From positions 1 through 12,562 of the forward strand of contig JBFWIW010000075.1 in assembly GCA_050253535.1 (NCBI GenBank): a DNA stretch of 12,562 bases, written 5' to 3'. The stretch comes from JBFWIW01 sp050253535 (GTDB lineage Bacteria > Bacillota > Clostridia > Oscillospirales > Oscillospiraceae). Below are positions 1-7,094 of this stretch, piece by piece. The notes under the pieces are model-generated. The model did not search any database and had not been told where the DNA came from. It worked only from the letters and a program-made list of their open reading frames with translations. The position numbers and the translations under genes are program-made. How positions within the stretch are numbered: the stretch's first letter is position 1; every line of letters starts with the position of its first letter.

Positions 1-1
1 C

Positions 2-2683
2 AGCTTCTTCGCTTTCGGCGCATCAGCTGATTTTAGTGACGCAGACACGATCGAGTACACGGACGAAGTCTCGATTTTGACCGGACTCGGCATTATCGCA
101 GGCTTCGAAGACGGCAGCTTCCAGCCCGCTGGCGACGTTACCCGCGCTCAGATGGCTAAGCTCATTGCTTATGCTATCCTCGGTGCTGATGATGCGGAAG
201 AGCTCTCAAAATCAGCAGCTTTTACCGATGTTCCCGCTGACCACTGGGCGGCCGGCTACATCCTCTTCTGCAAGAACTTGGGCATCATTGATGGCTACGG
301 GGACGGTACCTTCGGCCCGAACGACAACGTCACCGGCTATCAGATAGCGAAGATGCTCCTCTGCGCCATCGGCTACGGCCAGAACGACGAGTACACCGGA
401 ACAAACTGGACAGCCAATGTTTCCAAAAAGGCTATTTCTCTTGACCTGTTTGACGGTAACGTCGGCGGCCTGAACAATGTGCCCGCAACCCGTGAACAGG
501 CCTGCCTCTATCTCTGGAACGGCCTCAATATCCAGACCGTTACATATGACGGCGACGACGGGTATAAAGGCATTAACTACAACACGGGCGAAGAAGATGA
601 AGACGGCGACGATATCTATGCCGACCAGACCCTCGCTCACAAGAATTACAAGCTCACAACCGTTACCGGACAGGTAACCGCAAACGGCGCGACCGATGCG
701 GATTATCAGGCTGATGAGGACGACGATGTTGATGCTCAGACCGAGCTCGACGGCGACGAAGATTACGGTATCGGCAGTGACCTTGACCTCTTTGGTCACA
801 TTGTCACCATTTATTACAAGGAAGGTCATCCCGAGACTGCTTACGCAATAACCGATGAGTCCAAGATCAGCGCAGCTGTTACAATTTCCCAGAGCGACAG
901 CACTGACGATGAGACCTGCGATGCTCTTAAAGATGCAGGCTTCAAGGTTTCTTCATCTGCAGACGATAGTGACATTACAGTTTTCGTTTCTGACAATTAT
1001 GCTGCATTTGAAACTGGTGAAGATGAGGAACTAACGCTTGATGAACTAAACAACAAGACAACCTACATCTTCATTTCTGACGATTCCGATAAAGAGCCCG
1101 TTTATGCGATTCAGATAAACGAGCAGCTTTACAAAGTTACAAAGCTCAACGATACCACCGAAGTTGTTACACTGAAGACTGCAACCGGCGGCACCTCCAC
1201 AGTGGATTATGACGATGTCACTTCCGGTCTTGATACCATAGCCAAGGACGACTATGTTGTTGGCGTTGAAGTCAACGGCGAGTTTATGAGCTTCAAGGTA
1301 GCTGAGACTGTTACCGGCACCGTTTCCTCAATAAACGTTTCCAAAAGCAAGATTACGTTAGACGGTACTGTCTACAAATCTTCCTCCGCAACTCTCGGAA
1401 CATCTTCAATCAATGAAGATGCAATCAAGCTCACAACTATTGACAAGGATTACATCGACGACGAAATTTCAACAACACTCTATCTGGACAGCGCAGGCAA
1501 CTACATGATGATCGTCCAGAACGATGAAGCGACCAATGACAGCATCGTTGCCGCCTATGACAGCGTTGACAAGCTCGCTTCCGATGAAGACAATACTTTA
1601 GTTACGAACTCCTATGTCAAGGCATACACCCTCGACGGAACCGCAGTTACCTACATGACCGCTGAGGATGTGGATGATAGCGACGAAGACTATGGCGAGA
1701 GGTACAACGGCTACAACGGCGGTCCGGCACTCTATACCGTTTCTGTTGATTCCGACGGTATAGCCGAGTTCAAGGCTATAGCTACTACAGGTACAGGTTC
1801 CAGCGGCACCACCTATTACGGCGCTGAAATAGATGCAGCCGAAGCTGTTGAATTCGAGTCAACCGACACTTCAATCAATGTTGATACCATTGGAACAGGC
1901 ACATCTGAAGCAGACAAGGCATATGTAAATTCCAGCACAGTTTACATCTTTATCTACGAAGATGATGATGACATAGTAGCTAAGGTAGTTACAGGCGGCA
2001 TCAATTATGACCTGCCCACTGATACAACACTTGTCGCTACGAAATCAGGCTCCAACTACATTGCTAAGGCAGTCCTTATAACCGACGACTATTATGACAA
2101 CGGCGTTGCGGCCGACAGCATTCTCTACTTCGAGAATGACGGACAGGACGGCTATAACGGCTACTATCTGTACACCGGCTACGATTGCGGCACTGGCGAA
2201 AAAGAAACCTACGCTATTAAGAAGGTAGACGGCACTTCTATTACTTCGATCGACGAAGGCGAATATGCTGGTATGCCGACAACTGATGGCAGTACCGTCC
2301 TGGTACTTGACGGCTTCTTCTCCTACACCGTAGCCGACGGCGTTTACACCCTGACATCAGAACCTGAAGATGAAGCTGATGAAAATGACTATATCTACGA
2401 CACAGAATATGTCAGCTACTTTGGCGATCTTCTTACCACCGACGATACTATTGATGACTTTGACTTCAGCGATGCAGTTGTTGTTGATGTTCGTGATGAC
2501 GATCATATGGATGACGACGCGGGCTACTACAAGAGCGCGTTGACCTCCGTCTCTGACATTGATTCGGCTGACGACAGCGGTTACACCGTAACGCTGAGCG
2601 TACTTGTTGATTACGATGAAGGCGATGTTCTCGCAATCTTTGTAACCAATGCTGAAGACCCCGACTTTGATCCTGAAGCCTAA
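2..2683 (+). CDS. S-layer homology (SLH) domain surface protein, 5' partial
   Basis: A secreted cell-wall-anchored surface protein whose start lies left of the window. The frame is open to the left edge (893 codons visible), and the TTG at 77 is internal to a domain, so it is not the start. The first visible residues (SFFAFGASA then DFSDADT) look like the end of a signal peptide followed by the mature N-terminus. Three SLH modules follow: about residues 10-60 (GIIAGFEDGSFQP..VTRAQ), 73-125 (FTDVPADHWA..GIIDGYGDGTFGP) and a degenerate third at 126-176. SLH modules bind pyruvylated secondary cell-wall polymer in this group. The remaining ~700 residues are rich in Asp, Glu, Thr and Ser, poor in Cys and Arg, and contain beta-type segments such as VTGTVSSINVSKSKITLDG. 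I recognise no catalytic domain. It could be the S-layer protein or a large minor surface protein. It ends 20 bp before a strong terminator. Confidence 0.9.
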   Translation, partial: SFFAFGASADFSDADTIEYTDEVSILTGLGIIAGFEDGSFQPAGDVTRAQMAKLIAYAILGADDAEELSKSAAFTDVPADHWAAGYILFCKNLGIIDGYGDGTFGPNDNVTGYQIAKMLLCAIGYGQNDEYTGTNWTANVSKKAISLDLFDGNVGGLNNVPATREQACLYLWNGLNIQTVTYDGDDGYKGINYNTGEEDEDGDDIYADQTLAHKNYKLTTVTGQVTANGATDADYQADEDDDVDAQTELDGDEDYGIGSDLDLFGHIVTIYYKEGHPETAYAITDESKISAAVTISQSDSTDDETCDALKDAGFKVSSSADDSDITVFVSDNYAAFETGEDEELTLDELNNKTTYIFISDDSDKEPVYAIQINEQLYKVTKLNDTTEVVTLKTATGGTSTVDYDDVTSGLDTIAKDDYVVGVEVNGEFMSFKVAETVTGTVSSINVSKSKITLDGTVYKSSSATLGTSSINEDAIKLTTIDKDYIDDEISTTLYLDSAGNYMMIVQNDEATNDSIVAAYDSVDKLASDEDNTLVTNSYVKAYTLDGTAVTYMTAEDVDDSDEDYGERYNGYNGGPALYTVSVDSDGIAEFKAIATTGTGSSGTTYYGAEIDAAEAVEFESTDTSINVDTIGTGTSEADKAYVNSSTVYIFIYEDDDDIVAKVVTGGINYDLPTDTTLVATKSGSNYIAKAVLITDDYYDNGVAADSILYFENDGQDGYNGYYLYTGYDCGTGEKETYAIKKVDGTSITSIDEGEYAGMPTTDGSTVLVLDGFFSYTVADGVYTLTSEPEDEADENDYIYDTEYVSYFGDLLTTDDTIDDFDFSDAVVVDVRDDDHMDDDAGYYKSALTSVSDIDSADDSGYTVTLSVLVDYDEGDVLAIFVTNAEDPDFDPEA

Positions 2684-2702
2684 CGCGAAAGCGTGAAGTT
2701 AG

Positions 2703-2740
2703 AGAAAGTCCCGCGCCATTAGGCGCGGGACTTTCTTGTT
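2703..2740 (+). terminator. Intrinsic terminator of the first SLH gene
   Basis: A perfect 15-bp inverted repeat (2703-2717 with 2722-2736) has a 4-nt ATTA loop. Its core is CCCGCGCC/GGCGCGGG, and a T-rich tail (TTTCTTGTTTTG) follows. It begins 20 bp after the stop codon, so it ends the transcript of the SLH gene and insulates cysK. Confidence 0.93.
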
Positions 2741-2771
2741 TTGTTTCGACATTTCTATGGTAATTTCGTTG

Positions 2772-2799
2772 TTGACAGTTTAGAACAATAGGTTATAAT
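2772..2799 (+). promoter_or_regulatory. Sigma-A promoter of cysK
   Basis: TTGACA at 2772-2777 and TATAAT at 2794-2799 are both perfect consensus hexamers, separated by 16 bp. The predicted transcription start is near 2806. That leaves a leader of only about 20 nt, with no room for a T-box, a SAM riboswitch or an attenuator. Confidence 0.85.
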
Positions 2800-2826
2800 A
2801 TCATAAAAATGAAGGGGGACGTTGTT

Positions 2827-3756
2827 ATGCCGATATACGATTCCATAACCGAGTTAATAGGCAAAACGCCGCTTCTGCGCGTGTCACGGTACTGCGCGGC
2901 CCGCGATCTGCCGGCGCGGATACTTGTAAAGCTCGAGTATTTCAATCCCGGCGGCAGCGCGAAGGACAGGGTGGCCCTGAACATGGTGCTGGACGCAGAA
3001 AAGCGCGGCATATTGAAGCCGGGCGGCACGATAATCGAGCCGACAAGCGGCAATACCGGCATAGGCCTCGCTCTTGTCGCCGCCGCGCGCGGATACAGGG
3101 CTATTATCGTCATGCCCGATACAATGAGTATGGAGCGCCGCATGCTCATGTCGGCCCACGGCGCAGAGCTTGTGCTTACCGACGGCAAATTAGGGCTGAG
3201 GGGTGCCATCGAAAAGGCGGAAGAACTTTGCCGGTCTGAACCAAACAGTTTTTTGGCCGGCCAGTTTGTGAATCCCGCAAATCCGGCGGCGCATTACGCG
3301 TCCACAGGGCCGGAGATATGGGCGGATACCGGAGGCAGGATAGACGCTTTCGTTGCCGGAATCGGTACCGGCGGAACCATAACGGGCGCAGGGAAGTACC
3401 TTAAAGAGAAAAATCCCGGCGTTACAATAATCGGTGTCGAGCCGGAGGCGTCACCGTTTCTGACGAAGGGCAAAGCGGGCCCGCATCCCCTGCAGGGGAT
3501 CGGCGCGGGCTTTAAGCCGGAGACGCTGGATCTCAACATCTGTGATGAAATAATCACAATAACCGGCGACGAGGCGTATAATGAATCGCGTGAGATCGCA
3601 AAGACGGAGGGGTTCCTCGTTGGCATAACCTCAGGCGCGGCTCTTGCCGCGGCTGTGAAGCTCGCAGCCCGTCCCGAATATAAAGGGAAGACAATTGTCG
3701 CGTTTTTGCCGGACACCGGCGAGAGGTATCTCTCGACGCCACTCTACCAGCGGTAA
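2827..3756 (+). CDS. cysK: Cysteine synthase (O-acetylserine sulfhydrylase), PLP-dependent
   Basis: Makes L-cysteine from O-acetylserine and sulfide in the cytoplasm. The 309-residue product has the family's usual length. The PLP lysine is K46 in NPGGSAKDR. The substrate loop TSGNTG is at 73-78, the PLP-phosphate loop GTGGT at 180-184, and S269 in GITSGAA sits where the pyridine-nitrogen contact is expected. The segment QFVNPANPAAHYASTGPEIW and the C-terminus GERYLSTPLYQ are classic for CysK. An ATG at 2809 would add MKGDVV, but it overlaps the Shine-Dalgarno AGGGGGA (2813-2819). The ATG at 2827 is correctly spaced and begins MPIYDSITELIGKTPL, as in homologues. It is transcribed alone from its own promoter; no cysE or sulfate genes adjoin it. 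CysK versus CysM cannot be fully separated by eye, but CysK is favoured. Confidence 0.95.
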   Translation: MPIYDSITELIGKTPLLRVSRYCAARDLPARILVKLEYFNPGGSAKDRVALNMVLDAEKRGILKPGGTIIEPTSGNTGIGLALVAAARGYRAIIVMPDTMSMERRMLMSAHGAELVLTDGKLGLRGAIEKAEELCRSEPNSFLAGQFVNPANPAAHYASTGPEIWADTGGRIDAFVAGIGTGGTITGAGKYLKEKNPGVTIIGVEPEASPFLTKGKAGPHPLQGIGAGFKPETLDLNICDEIITITGDEAYNESREIAKTEGFLVGITSGAALAAAVKLAARPEYKGKTIVAFLPDTGERYLSTPLYQR

Positions 3757-3759
3757 GAG

Positions 3760-3799
3760 AAGGGCGGACTGCAGATTATTTTGCAGCCCGCCCTTTTTT
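3760..3799 (+). terminator. Intrinsic terminator after cysK
   Basis: A 14-bp stem with one A-C mismatch (3760-3773 with 3782-3795) is followed by a T run to 3799. It begins 4 bp past the cysK stop, in the short gap between convergent genes. On the minus strand it is followed by only a weak T-rich stretch, so it serves mainly cysK. Confidence 0.88.
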
Positions 3800-3813
3800 G
3801 TCCTGAAAATATT

Positions 3814-4524
3814 TTACGGTTTAAGTTCGATTATCTCATTCTCCATGACAATGTTGGAGGTTTTGGACATCACGCGTTTTTCCCGCGGGATAAAGCCACG
3901 CACTGTGGTGAGGGGAAAGACCCATGTATGAGGCCCGATATGCGTCCCCGGGAGCGTGACTGAATTTGCACCGAGCCTGCAGGAGTCACCAAGGATACAG
4001 CCGAAAAACGCGTCGCCCAGGTCGCATTTCTCTCCGCCCAGCTTCAGAGTGGCGTTGGACTGGTCAAATTTGCGGTTGGCTGTTATGACGCCGGAGCCGA
4101 TGCGCGCACTGGCGCCAAGGACGCTGTCACCGGCAAATGCAAGGCTTGCGACTTTTGCACCGCTGAAAAGGACGCAGTGCTTGACTTCACTCCCGTGACC
4201 GACGCTGCAATTATCAGAAATGATTGTGTTTGGGCGTATTACGGCGCCCGGCATAATTTCGCAGTTTTTGCCGATGTAAACAGGGCCGATTATAGTCACA
4301 TCGTTATATATGACCGTGCCCTCGTCTATAAAATAGTTCCCATAAAGGCTGGCTTCGCCCTTCATTTCTGCATGGTTCACCCTGACATGATTATCAGTCA
4401 AAAGTGATTTAAGGAATACCTTTGCTTTTTGAAGTATCTCGCAGGGCTTTTTTATATCATCGAAGAACATAGGGAAGGGAAATCTATCGAAGTGTTCGAA
4501 GTAATAGCTGATATCAAGAGACAT
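3814..4524 (-). CDS. Left-handed beta-helix (hexapeptide repeat) protein, GlmU / sugar-phosphate transferase C-terminal-like
   Basis: A 236-residue protein. Residues ~1-60 are mixed and mostly helical. Residues ~70-206 are hexapeptide repeats forming a left-handed beta-helix (VYIGKNCEIMPGAVIRPNT, SVGHGSEVKH, ARIGSGVITANRKFD, CRLGANSVTLPGTHIGPHTW). This resembles the C-terminal half of GlmU and related nucleotidyltransferase/acetyltransferases, but there is no N-terminal nucleotidyltransferase domain. In relatives a His precedes the xYxGDS segment (GHLxYxGDS-like); here the segment reads VASLAFAGDS, with Ser127 at that place, so acetyltransfer chemistry is uncertain. The start is the ATG at 4524, which has GGAGG (4531-4535) 6 nt upstream; the longer open frame to 4617 has no ribosome site and crosses the promoter. 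Most likely it acts on sugar or nucleotide-sugar metabolism; the exact reaction is unknown. Confidence 0.85.
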   Translation of the reverse strand: MSLDISYYFEHFDRFPFPMFFDDIKKPCEILQKAKVFLKSLLTDNHVRVNHAEMKGEASLYGNYFIDEGTVIYNDVTIIGPVYIGKNCEIMPGAVIRPNTIISDNCSVGHGSEVKHCVLFSGAKVASLAFAGDSVLGASARIGSGVITANRKFDQSNATLKLGGEKCDLGDAFFGCILGDSCRLGANSVTLPGTHIGPHTWVFPLTTVRGFIPREKRVMSKTSNIVMENEIIELKP

Positions 4525-4554
4525 GGCGTACCTCCAAGGAAGTATATTTTCATT

Positions 4555-4583
4555 ATTATATGCTTTCACCCTCATAAATGCAA
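4555..4583 (-). promoter_or_regulatory. Promoter of the hexapeptide-repeat gene
   Basis: On the minus strand TTGCAT (4578-4583) and TATAAT (4555-4560) are 17 bp apart. The predicted start near 4548 gives a ~24-nt leader with a good Shine-Dalgarno. It is divergent from the rplJ promoter about 50 bp away. Confidence 0.75.
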
Positions 4584-4632
4584 TATATAGGTAAAAACAA
4601 GTATAAAATGACAACAAAATGTAAAAATACTA

Positions 4633-4661
4633 TTGACAGTGAGAGTATAATTTGATAGTAT
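4633..4661 (+). promoter_or_regulatory. Promoter of the rplJ-rplL operon
   Basis: TTGACA at 4633-4638 and TAGTAT at 4656-4661 are spaced 17 bp apart. Transcription would start near 4668, just ahead of the conserved L10 leader elements. A TATAAT at 4646-4651 is too close to this -35 (7 bp) to be its partner. Confidence 0.7.
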
Positions 4662-4667
4662 TACAAA

Positions 4668-4800
4668 GCGTTCCAAAGACAGCAGGTGGTTTTGACCATA
4701 AATCCTGCCGAGGACAGCATACTTTTATTAGTTTGCTTTGTGTCCTTGCGTGTTGGCGCAAGGGCATTTTTCATTGGACGCACACCATTTCTGTGGAGGT
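4668..4800 (+). ncRNA. Ribosomal protein L10 leader (autoregulatory mRNA element)
   Basis: The ~130-nt untranslated leader before rplJ carries the hallmarks of the Firmicutes L10 leader. AAAGACAGCAGG (~4675-4686) pairs through GCAGG with CCTGC (4704-4708) in the CCTGCCGAGG segment. In this family the free L10(L12)4 complex binds here and lowers expression of its own operon. Downstream, GGACA (4712-4716) can pair with TGTCC (4741-4745), and a separate hairpin at 4743-4764 is followed by a T tract, suggesting alternative folds. Family identification comes from remembered motifs and position; the regulatory mechanism is inferred. Confidence 0.8.
4743..4772 (+). terminator. Possible attenuator hairpin inside the L10 leader
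   Basis: CCTTGCG (4744-4750) pairs perfectly with CGCAAGG (4757-4763), with an outer T-G pair and a 6-nt loop; GCATTTTTC follows. It is shorter and has a weaker U tract than the other terminators here. Its left arm overlaps TGTCC (4741-4745), which could instead pair upstream. Confidence 0.5.
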
Positions 4801-4808
4801 GAAAATTT

Positions 4809-5330
4809 ATGCCAAATGATAAGGTTCTAAGTGAGAAAAAGGCCATAGTCGCAGGTCTCTCCGAAAAGCTGAAGACCGCAGTTGCCGGTGTGTTCGTTGA
4901 TTACTCCGGTATAACGGTCGCGGAGGACACCGAGATGCGCCGCAAGCTGCGTGAAGCAGGTGTCGATTATTCCGTCGTAAAGAACACTCTGGTTCGCTTT
5001 GCAATCGACAGCGCCGGCTATAACGAGCTCGATCCCGTTCTTAACGGGACGACTTCCATGGCCATCAGCAAAGATGACTGTATAGCTCCCGCAAAAATCA
5101 TCAGCGAATACGCGAAAAAATTTGCGAATCACTTTGAGATCAAGGGAGGATTCTTAGACGGCAGAGTAATTTCCGTCGATGAGATAAATGCTCTTGCGGC
5201 CATCCCCCCGATGCCGATCCTTCGCGCGCAGGTACTTGGCACCATGCTCGCGCCTATCACAAGCCTTGCTATTGTCCTTAAGGCCATAGCCGAAAAAAAT
5301 GGCGGCTTTGCAGAAGCCGCTGCCGAGTAA
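4809..5330 (+). CDS. rplJ: 50S ribosomal protein L10
   Basis: L10 anchors the L12 dimers to 23S rRNA at the base of the ribosomal stalk, where translation factors bind. The product is 173 residues, a normal length. The N-terminal rRNA-binding domain includes VAGVFVDYSGITVAEDTEMR and REAGVDYSVVKNTLVRFA. The C-terminal helix around LGTMLAPITSLAIVLKAIAEK is the L12-docking segment. The start at 4809 has GGAGGTG (4795-4801) at good spacing. It is co-transcribed with rplL (51-nt gap) behind an L10 leader. The usual upstream rplK-rplA pair is absent; a sugar-type gene on the other strand sits there instead. Confidence 0.97.
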   Translation: MPNDKVLSEKKAIVAGLSEKLKTAVAGVFVDYSGITVAEDTEMRRKLREAGVDYSVVKNTLVRFAIDSAGYNELDPVLNGTTSMAISKDDCIAPAKIISEYAKKFANHFEIKGGFLDGRVISVDEINALAAIPPMPILRAQVLGTMLAPITSLAIVLKAIAEKNGGFAEAAAE

Positions 5331-5381
5331 ATCTAAACTGAAAATTTAAAAACAACAATACTTATAGGAGGTACTGTTATT

Positions 5382-5756
5382 ATGGCAAGCGAAAAAATCA
5401 CTGCTCTTATTGAAGAAGTAAAAGCACTTACAGTTCTCGAGCTCTCCGAGCTCGTACATGCACTTGAGGAAGAATTCGGCGTTTCTGCCGCCGCTATGGC
5501 TGCTCCCTCCGCCGCTGCTGCTCCCGCCGCTGCTGCCGAAGAAAAGACTGAGTTTGATGTCGTTATGACTTCTTTCGGCGCCGAGAAGATAAAGGTTATA
5601 AAGATCGTCCGTGAGATTACCGGACAGGGTCTTGCCGAGGCGAAGGCCACCGTTGAAGGCGTTCCCGCCAAGATCAAGGAAGGCATTTCCAAGGATGACG
5701 CAGAAGCTATCAAGGCAAAACTCGTCGAAGTCGGCGCAACTGTTGAAGTTAAATAA
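5382..5756 (+). CDS. rplL: 50S ribosomal protein L7/L12
   Basis: The stalk protein that recruits and stimulates EF-Tu, EF-G, IF2 and release factors. It has 124 residues. The N-terminal dimerisation/L10-binding helices span about 1-33. The flexible Ala-rich hinge (AAAMAAPSAAAAPAAAAEE) spans about 37-55. The globular C-terminal domain contains EKIKVIKIVREITGQGLAEAKATVEGVP and ends in VEVK. A GGAGG (5367-5371) lies 10 nt before the ATG. A strong terminator begins 8 bp after the stop, so rpoB/rpoC, which usually follow, are not part of this operon. Confidence 0.98.
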   Translation: MASEKITALIEEVKALTVLELSELVHALEEEFGVSAAAMAAPSAAAAPAAAAEEKTEFDVVMTSFGAEKIKVIKIVREITGQGLAEAKATVEGVPAKIKEGISKDDAEAIKAKLVEVGATVEVK

Positions 5757-5763
5757 TTATTTG

Positions 5764-5801
5764 AAAAAAAGCGGAACGGCATTTGCCGTTCCGCTTTTTT
5801 T
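5764..5801 (+). terminator. Strong bidirectional terminator between rplL and the dehydrogenase gene
   Basis: A perfect 18-bp inverted repeat: A7-GCGGAACGGCA (5764-5781) pairs with TGCCGTTCCGC-T7 (5784-5801). The symmetric A and T runs let it end both the rightward rplJL transcript and the leftward dehydrogenase transcript, whose stop is at 5810. Confidence 0.95.
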
Positions 5802-5809
5802 ATGTAATA

Positions 5810-6787
5810 TTACTTTATGTACTGCCTGTTGAAAATATTAAAAGGATTCTCGCCGCGGAGGACGGCACACATACCGTCAAGCGACTCATACGCCATGGCG
5901 ACGCGGGCGTCGTAACTCCATGTTCCGACGTGCGGAACTAAAACGACATTGTCGAGGTCCAGAAGGTCCTGATTGATCTCGGGCTCGAACTCATAGACGT
6001 CAAGGGCTGCGCCTTTAATTGTACCGTTTTTAAGGGATGTTACAAGGGCGGCCTCGTCGACCATCTTGCCTCTGGAAGCATTTATAAGGTAGGCCGAGGG
6101 CTTCATCATGGCCAGAGTCTCCGCGTTTATGAGGTGGTGGTTCTCGGGGACATACGGGCAGTGGACGGAGACAAAATCGGCCGTCTTAAGGAGTTCCTCA
6201 GTACTCATTCTTGCAGCGCCGAGTCTCTCTTCAATCTCTGCCGACGCGGGAATGACATCGGAATAGATGATCTTCATGCCGAGGCCTTTGCCCTTCTCGG
6301 CGACAGCCTTGCCTATGCGCCCGAAGCCGATTATGCCGAGAGTTTTGCCGTATAGGCCAGTGGACCTGGTCTCGTAATTGAACGGAGCCACGCATTTCTT
6401 ATCTAAGCGAAGCTTTTTGTCAAGCACCTGAATGCATCTCGCCACGCTCATCATAATGGAGACGGTGAGCTCGGCCGTTGGGTGGGTGACGGCATTGGGC
6501 GTATTCACGACTGGAATGCCCTTTTTACCGGCATAGATGTAATCCACCGCGTCACAGCCGACGCCGAGTCTGCCAATGACTTTTAGTTTATTACCCTTGT
6601 CAATGACGTCAGGGGTAAAATGTTCGCCGCCGAGAAGAACTCCCTCAACTTTGGGCAGGAGGGCCAAAGTTTCCTCCATTGTGTATTTGCCGGAAACTCT
6701 CTCCTGGGGATAGATGAGCTCGACCTTGTCCTTATAGACTTCCGCAACTTCATCCGGGATCCAGAAAGTAATGAGTATCTTATCCAT
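5810..6787 (-). CDS. D-isomer-specific 2-hydroxyacid dehydrogenase (phosphoglycerate/hydroxypyruvate-type)
   Basis: Catalyses NAD(P)-dependent interconversion of a D-2-hydroxyacid and a 2-oxoacid in the cytoplasm. The 325-residue product carries the family Rossmann motif GFGRIG (154-159) and Asp177 at the end of the second strand, which favours NAD. The catalytic set appears to be Arg239 (NASRG), Glu268 (DVYEFEPE) and His286 (VPHVGTWS). The segment GVGCDAVDYIYAGKKGIPVVNTPNAVTHPTAE is typical. There is no C-terminal ACT domain, so it is not a long-form SerA; glycerate, hydroxypyruvate or another 2-oxoacid are possible substrates. The start at 6787 is supported by AAGGAG about 9 nt upstream; the longer open frame to 7066 covers the promoter. 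It is divergent from the second SLH gene and converges on rplL. Confidence 0.92.
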   Translation of the reverse strand: MDKILITFWIPDEVAEVYKDKVELIYPQERVSGKYTMEETLALLPKVEGVLLGGEHFTPDVIDKGNKLKVIGRLGVGCDAVDYIYAGKKGIPVVNTPNAVTHPTAELTVSIMMSVARCIQVLDKKLRLDKKCVAPFNYETRSTGLYGKTLGIIGFGRIGKAVAEKGKGLGMKIIYSDVIPASAEIEERLGAARMSTEELLKTADFVSVHCPYVPENHHLINAETLAMMKPSAYLINASRGKMVDEAALVTSLKNGTIKGAALDVYEFEPEINQDLLDLDNVVLVPHVGTWSYDARVAMAYESLDGMCAVLRGENPFNIFNRQYIK

Positions 6788-6856
6788 TAGTACACGCTCC
6801 TTTATATAAAGTATTAGGCCATCCGGCGCACGCCGGGTCAGCCGACGGATATGAAT

Positions 6857-6885
6857 ATAATAGCACTTGAGATTTGATAAATCAA
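6857..6885 (-). promoter_or_regulatory. Promoter of the 2-hydroxyacid dehydrogenase gene
   Basis: On the minus strand TTGATT (6880-6885) and TATTAT (6857-6862) are 17 bp apart, with a predicted start near 6850. The ~63-nt leader contains a small GC-rich hairpin, CCGGCG/CGCCGG (6823-6836), just before the Shine-Dalgarno. The hairpin has no U tract, so it is not a terminator. Confidence 0.65.
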
Positions 6886-6998
6886 GGAAATACAGACAAA
6901 GAAGCCACTGTTTATGTGCGGAACTCCTTTCGGTTTTTATCGTCAAAAAAAGAATTATTAGGAATGAAAACAAGGTGCTACCAATTGAGATTTGTTTA

Positions 6999-7007
6999 TG
7001 ATATACT
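6999..7007 (+). promoter_or_regulatory. Extended -10 promoter candidate for the second SLH gene
   Basis: TGATATACT (TGn followed by TATACT at 7002-7007) is an extended -10 element. A TTGAGA at 6985-6990 is only 11 bp away, too close for a normal -35. This predicts a start near 7014 and an ~80-nt leader. The 307-bp divergent gap 6788-7094 holds this element and the dehydrogenase promoter; I see no other gene in it. Confidence 0.45.
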
Positions 7008-7094
7008 GTCGTAAAGAAGCAAAATATGGGTGTTCGCCGTATATGTTTCAAGACGTTTGATAGCACGCTAGATTTATGGAAAGGCGGAATGATA

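Noticed and set aside
212..829. A 205-residue minus-strand open frame inside the first SLH gene
   Set aside because: It is antisense to a strongly coding frame with clear SLH motifs, has no ribosome site, and arises from the codon bias of the acidic protein.
2745..2751. Spo0A-box-like TGTCGAA on the minus strand upstream of cysK
   Set aside because: A single 7-mer is expected about once or twice by chance in a window this size, and there is no second box or supporting context.
6823..6836. GC-rich hairpin in the dehydrogenase leader as a riboswitch or terminator
   Set aside because: Only 5-6 bp, without a U tract or known riboswitch core; a small leader hairpin is the most that can be said.
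7026..7094. Longer N-terminus for the second SLH protein
   Set aside because: The extension lacks a ribosome site and would bury the signal peptide, which begins cleanly at 7095 after AAGGCGG.
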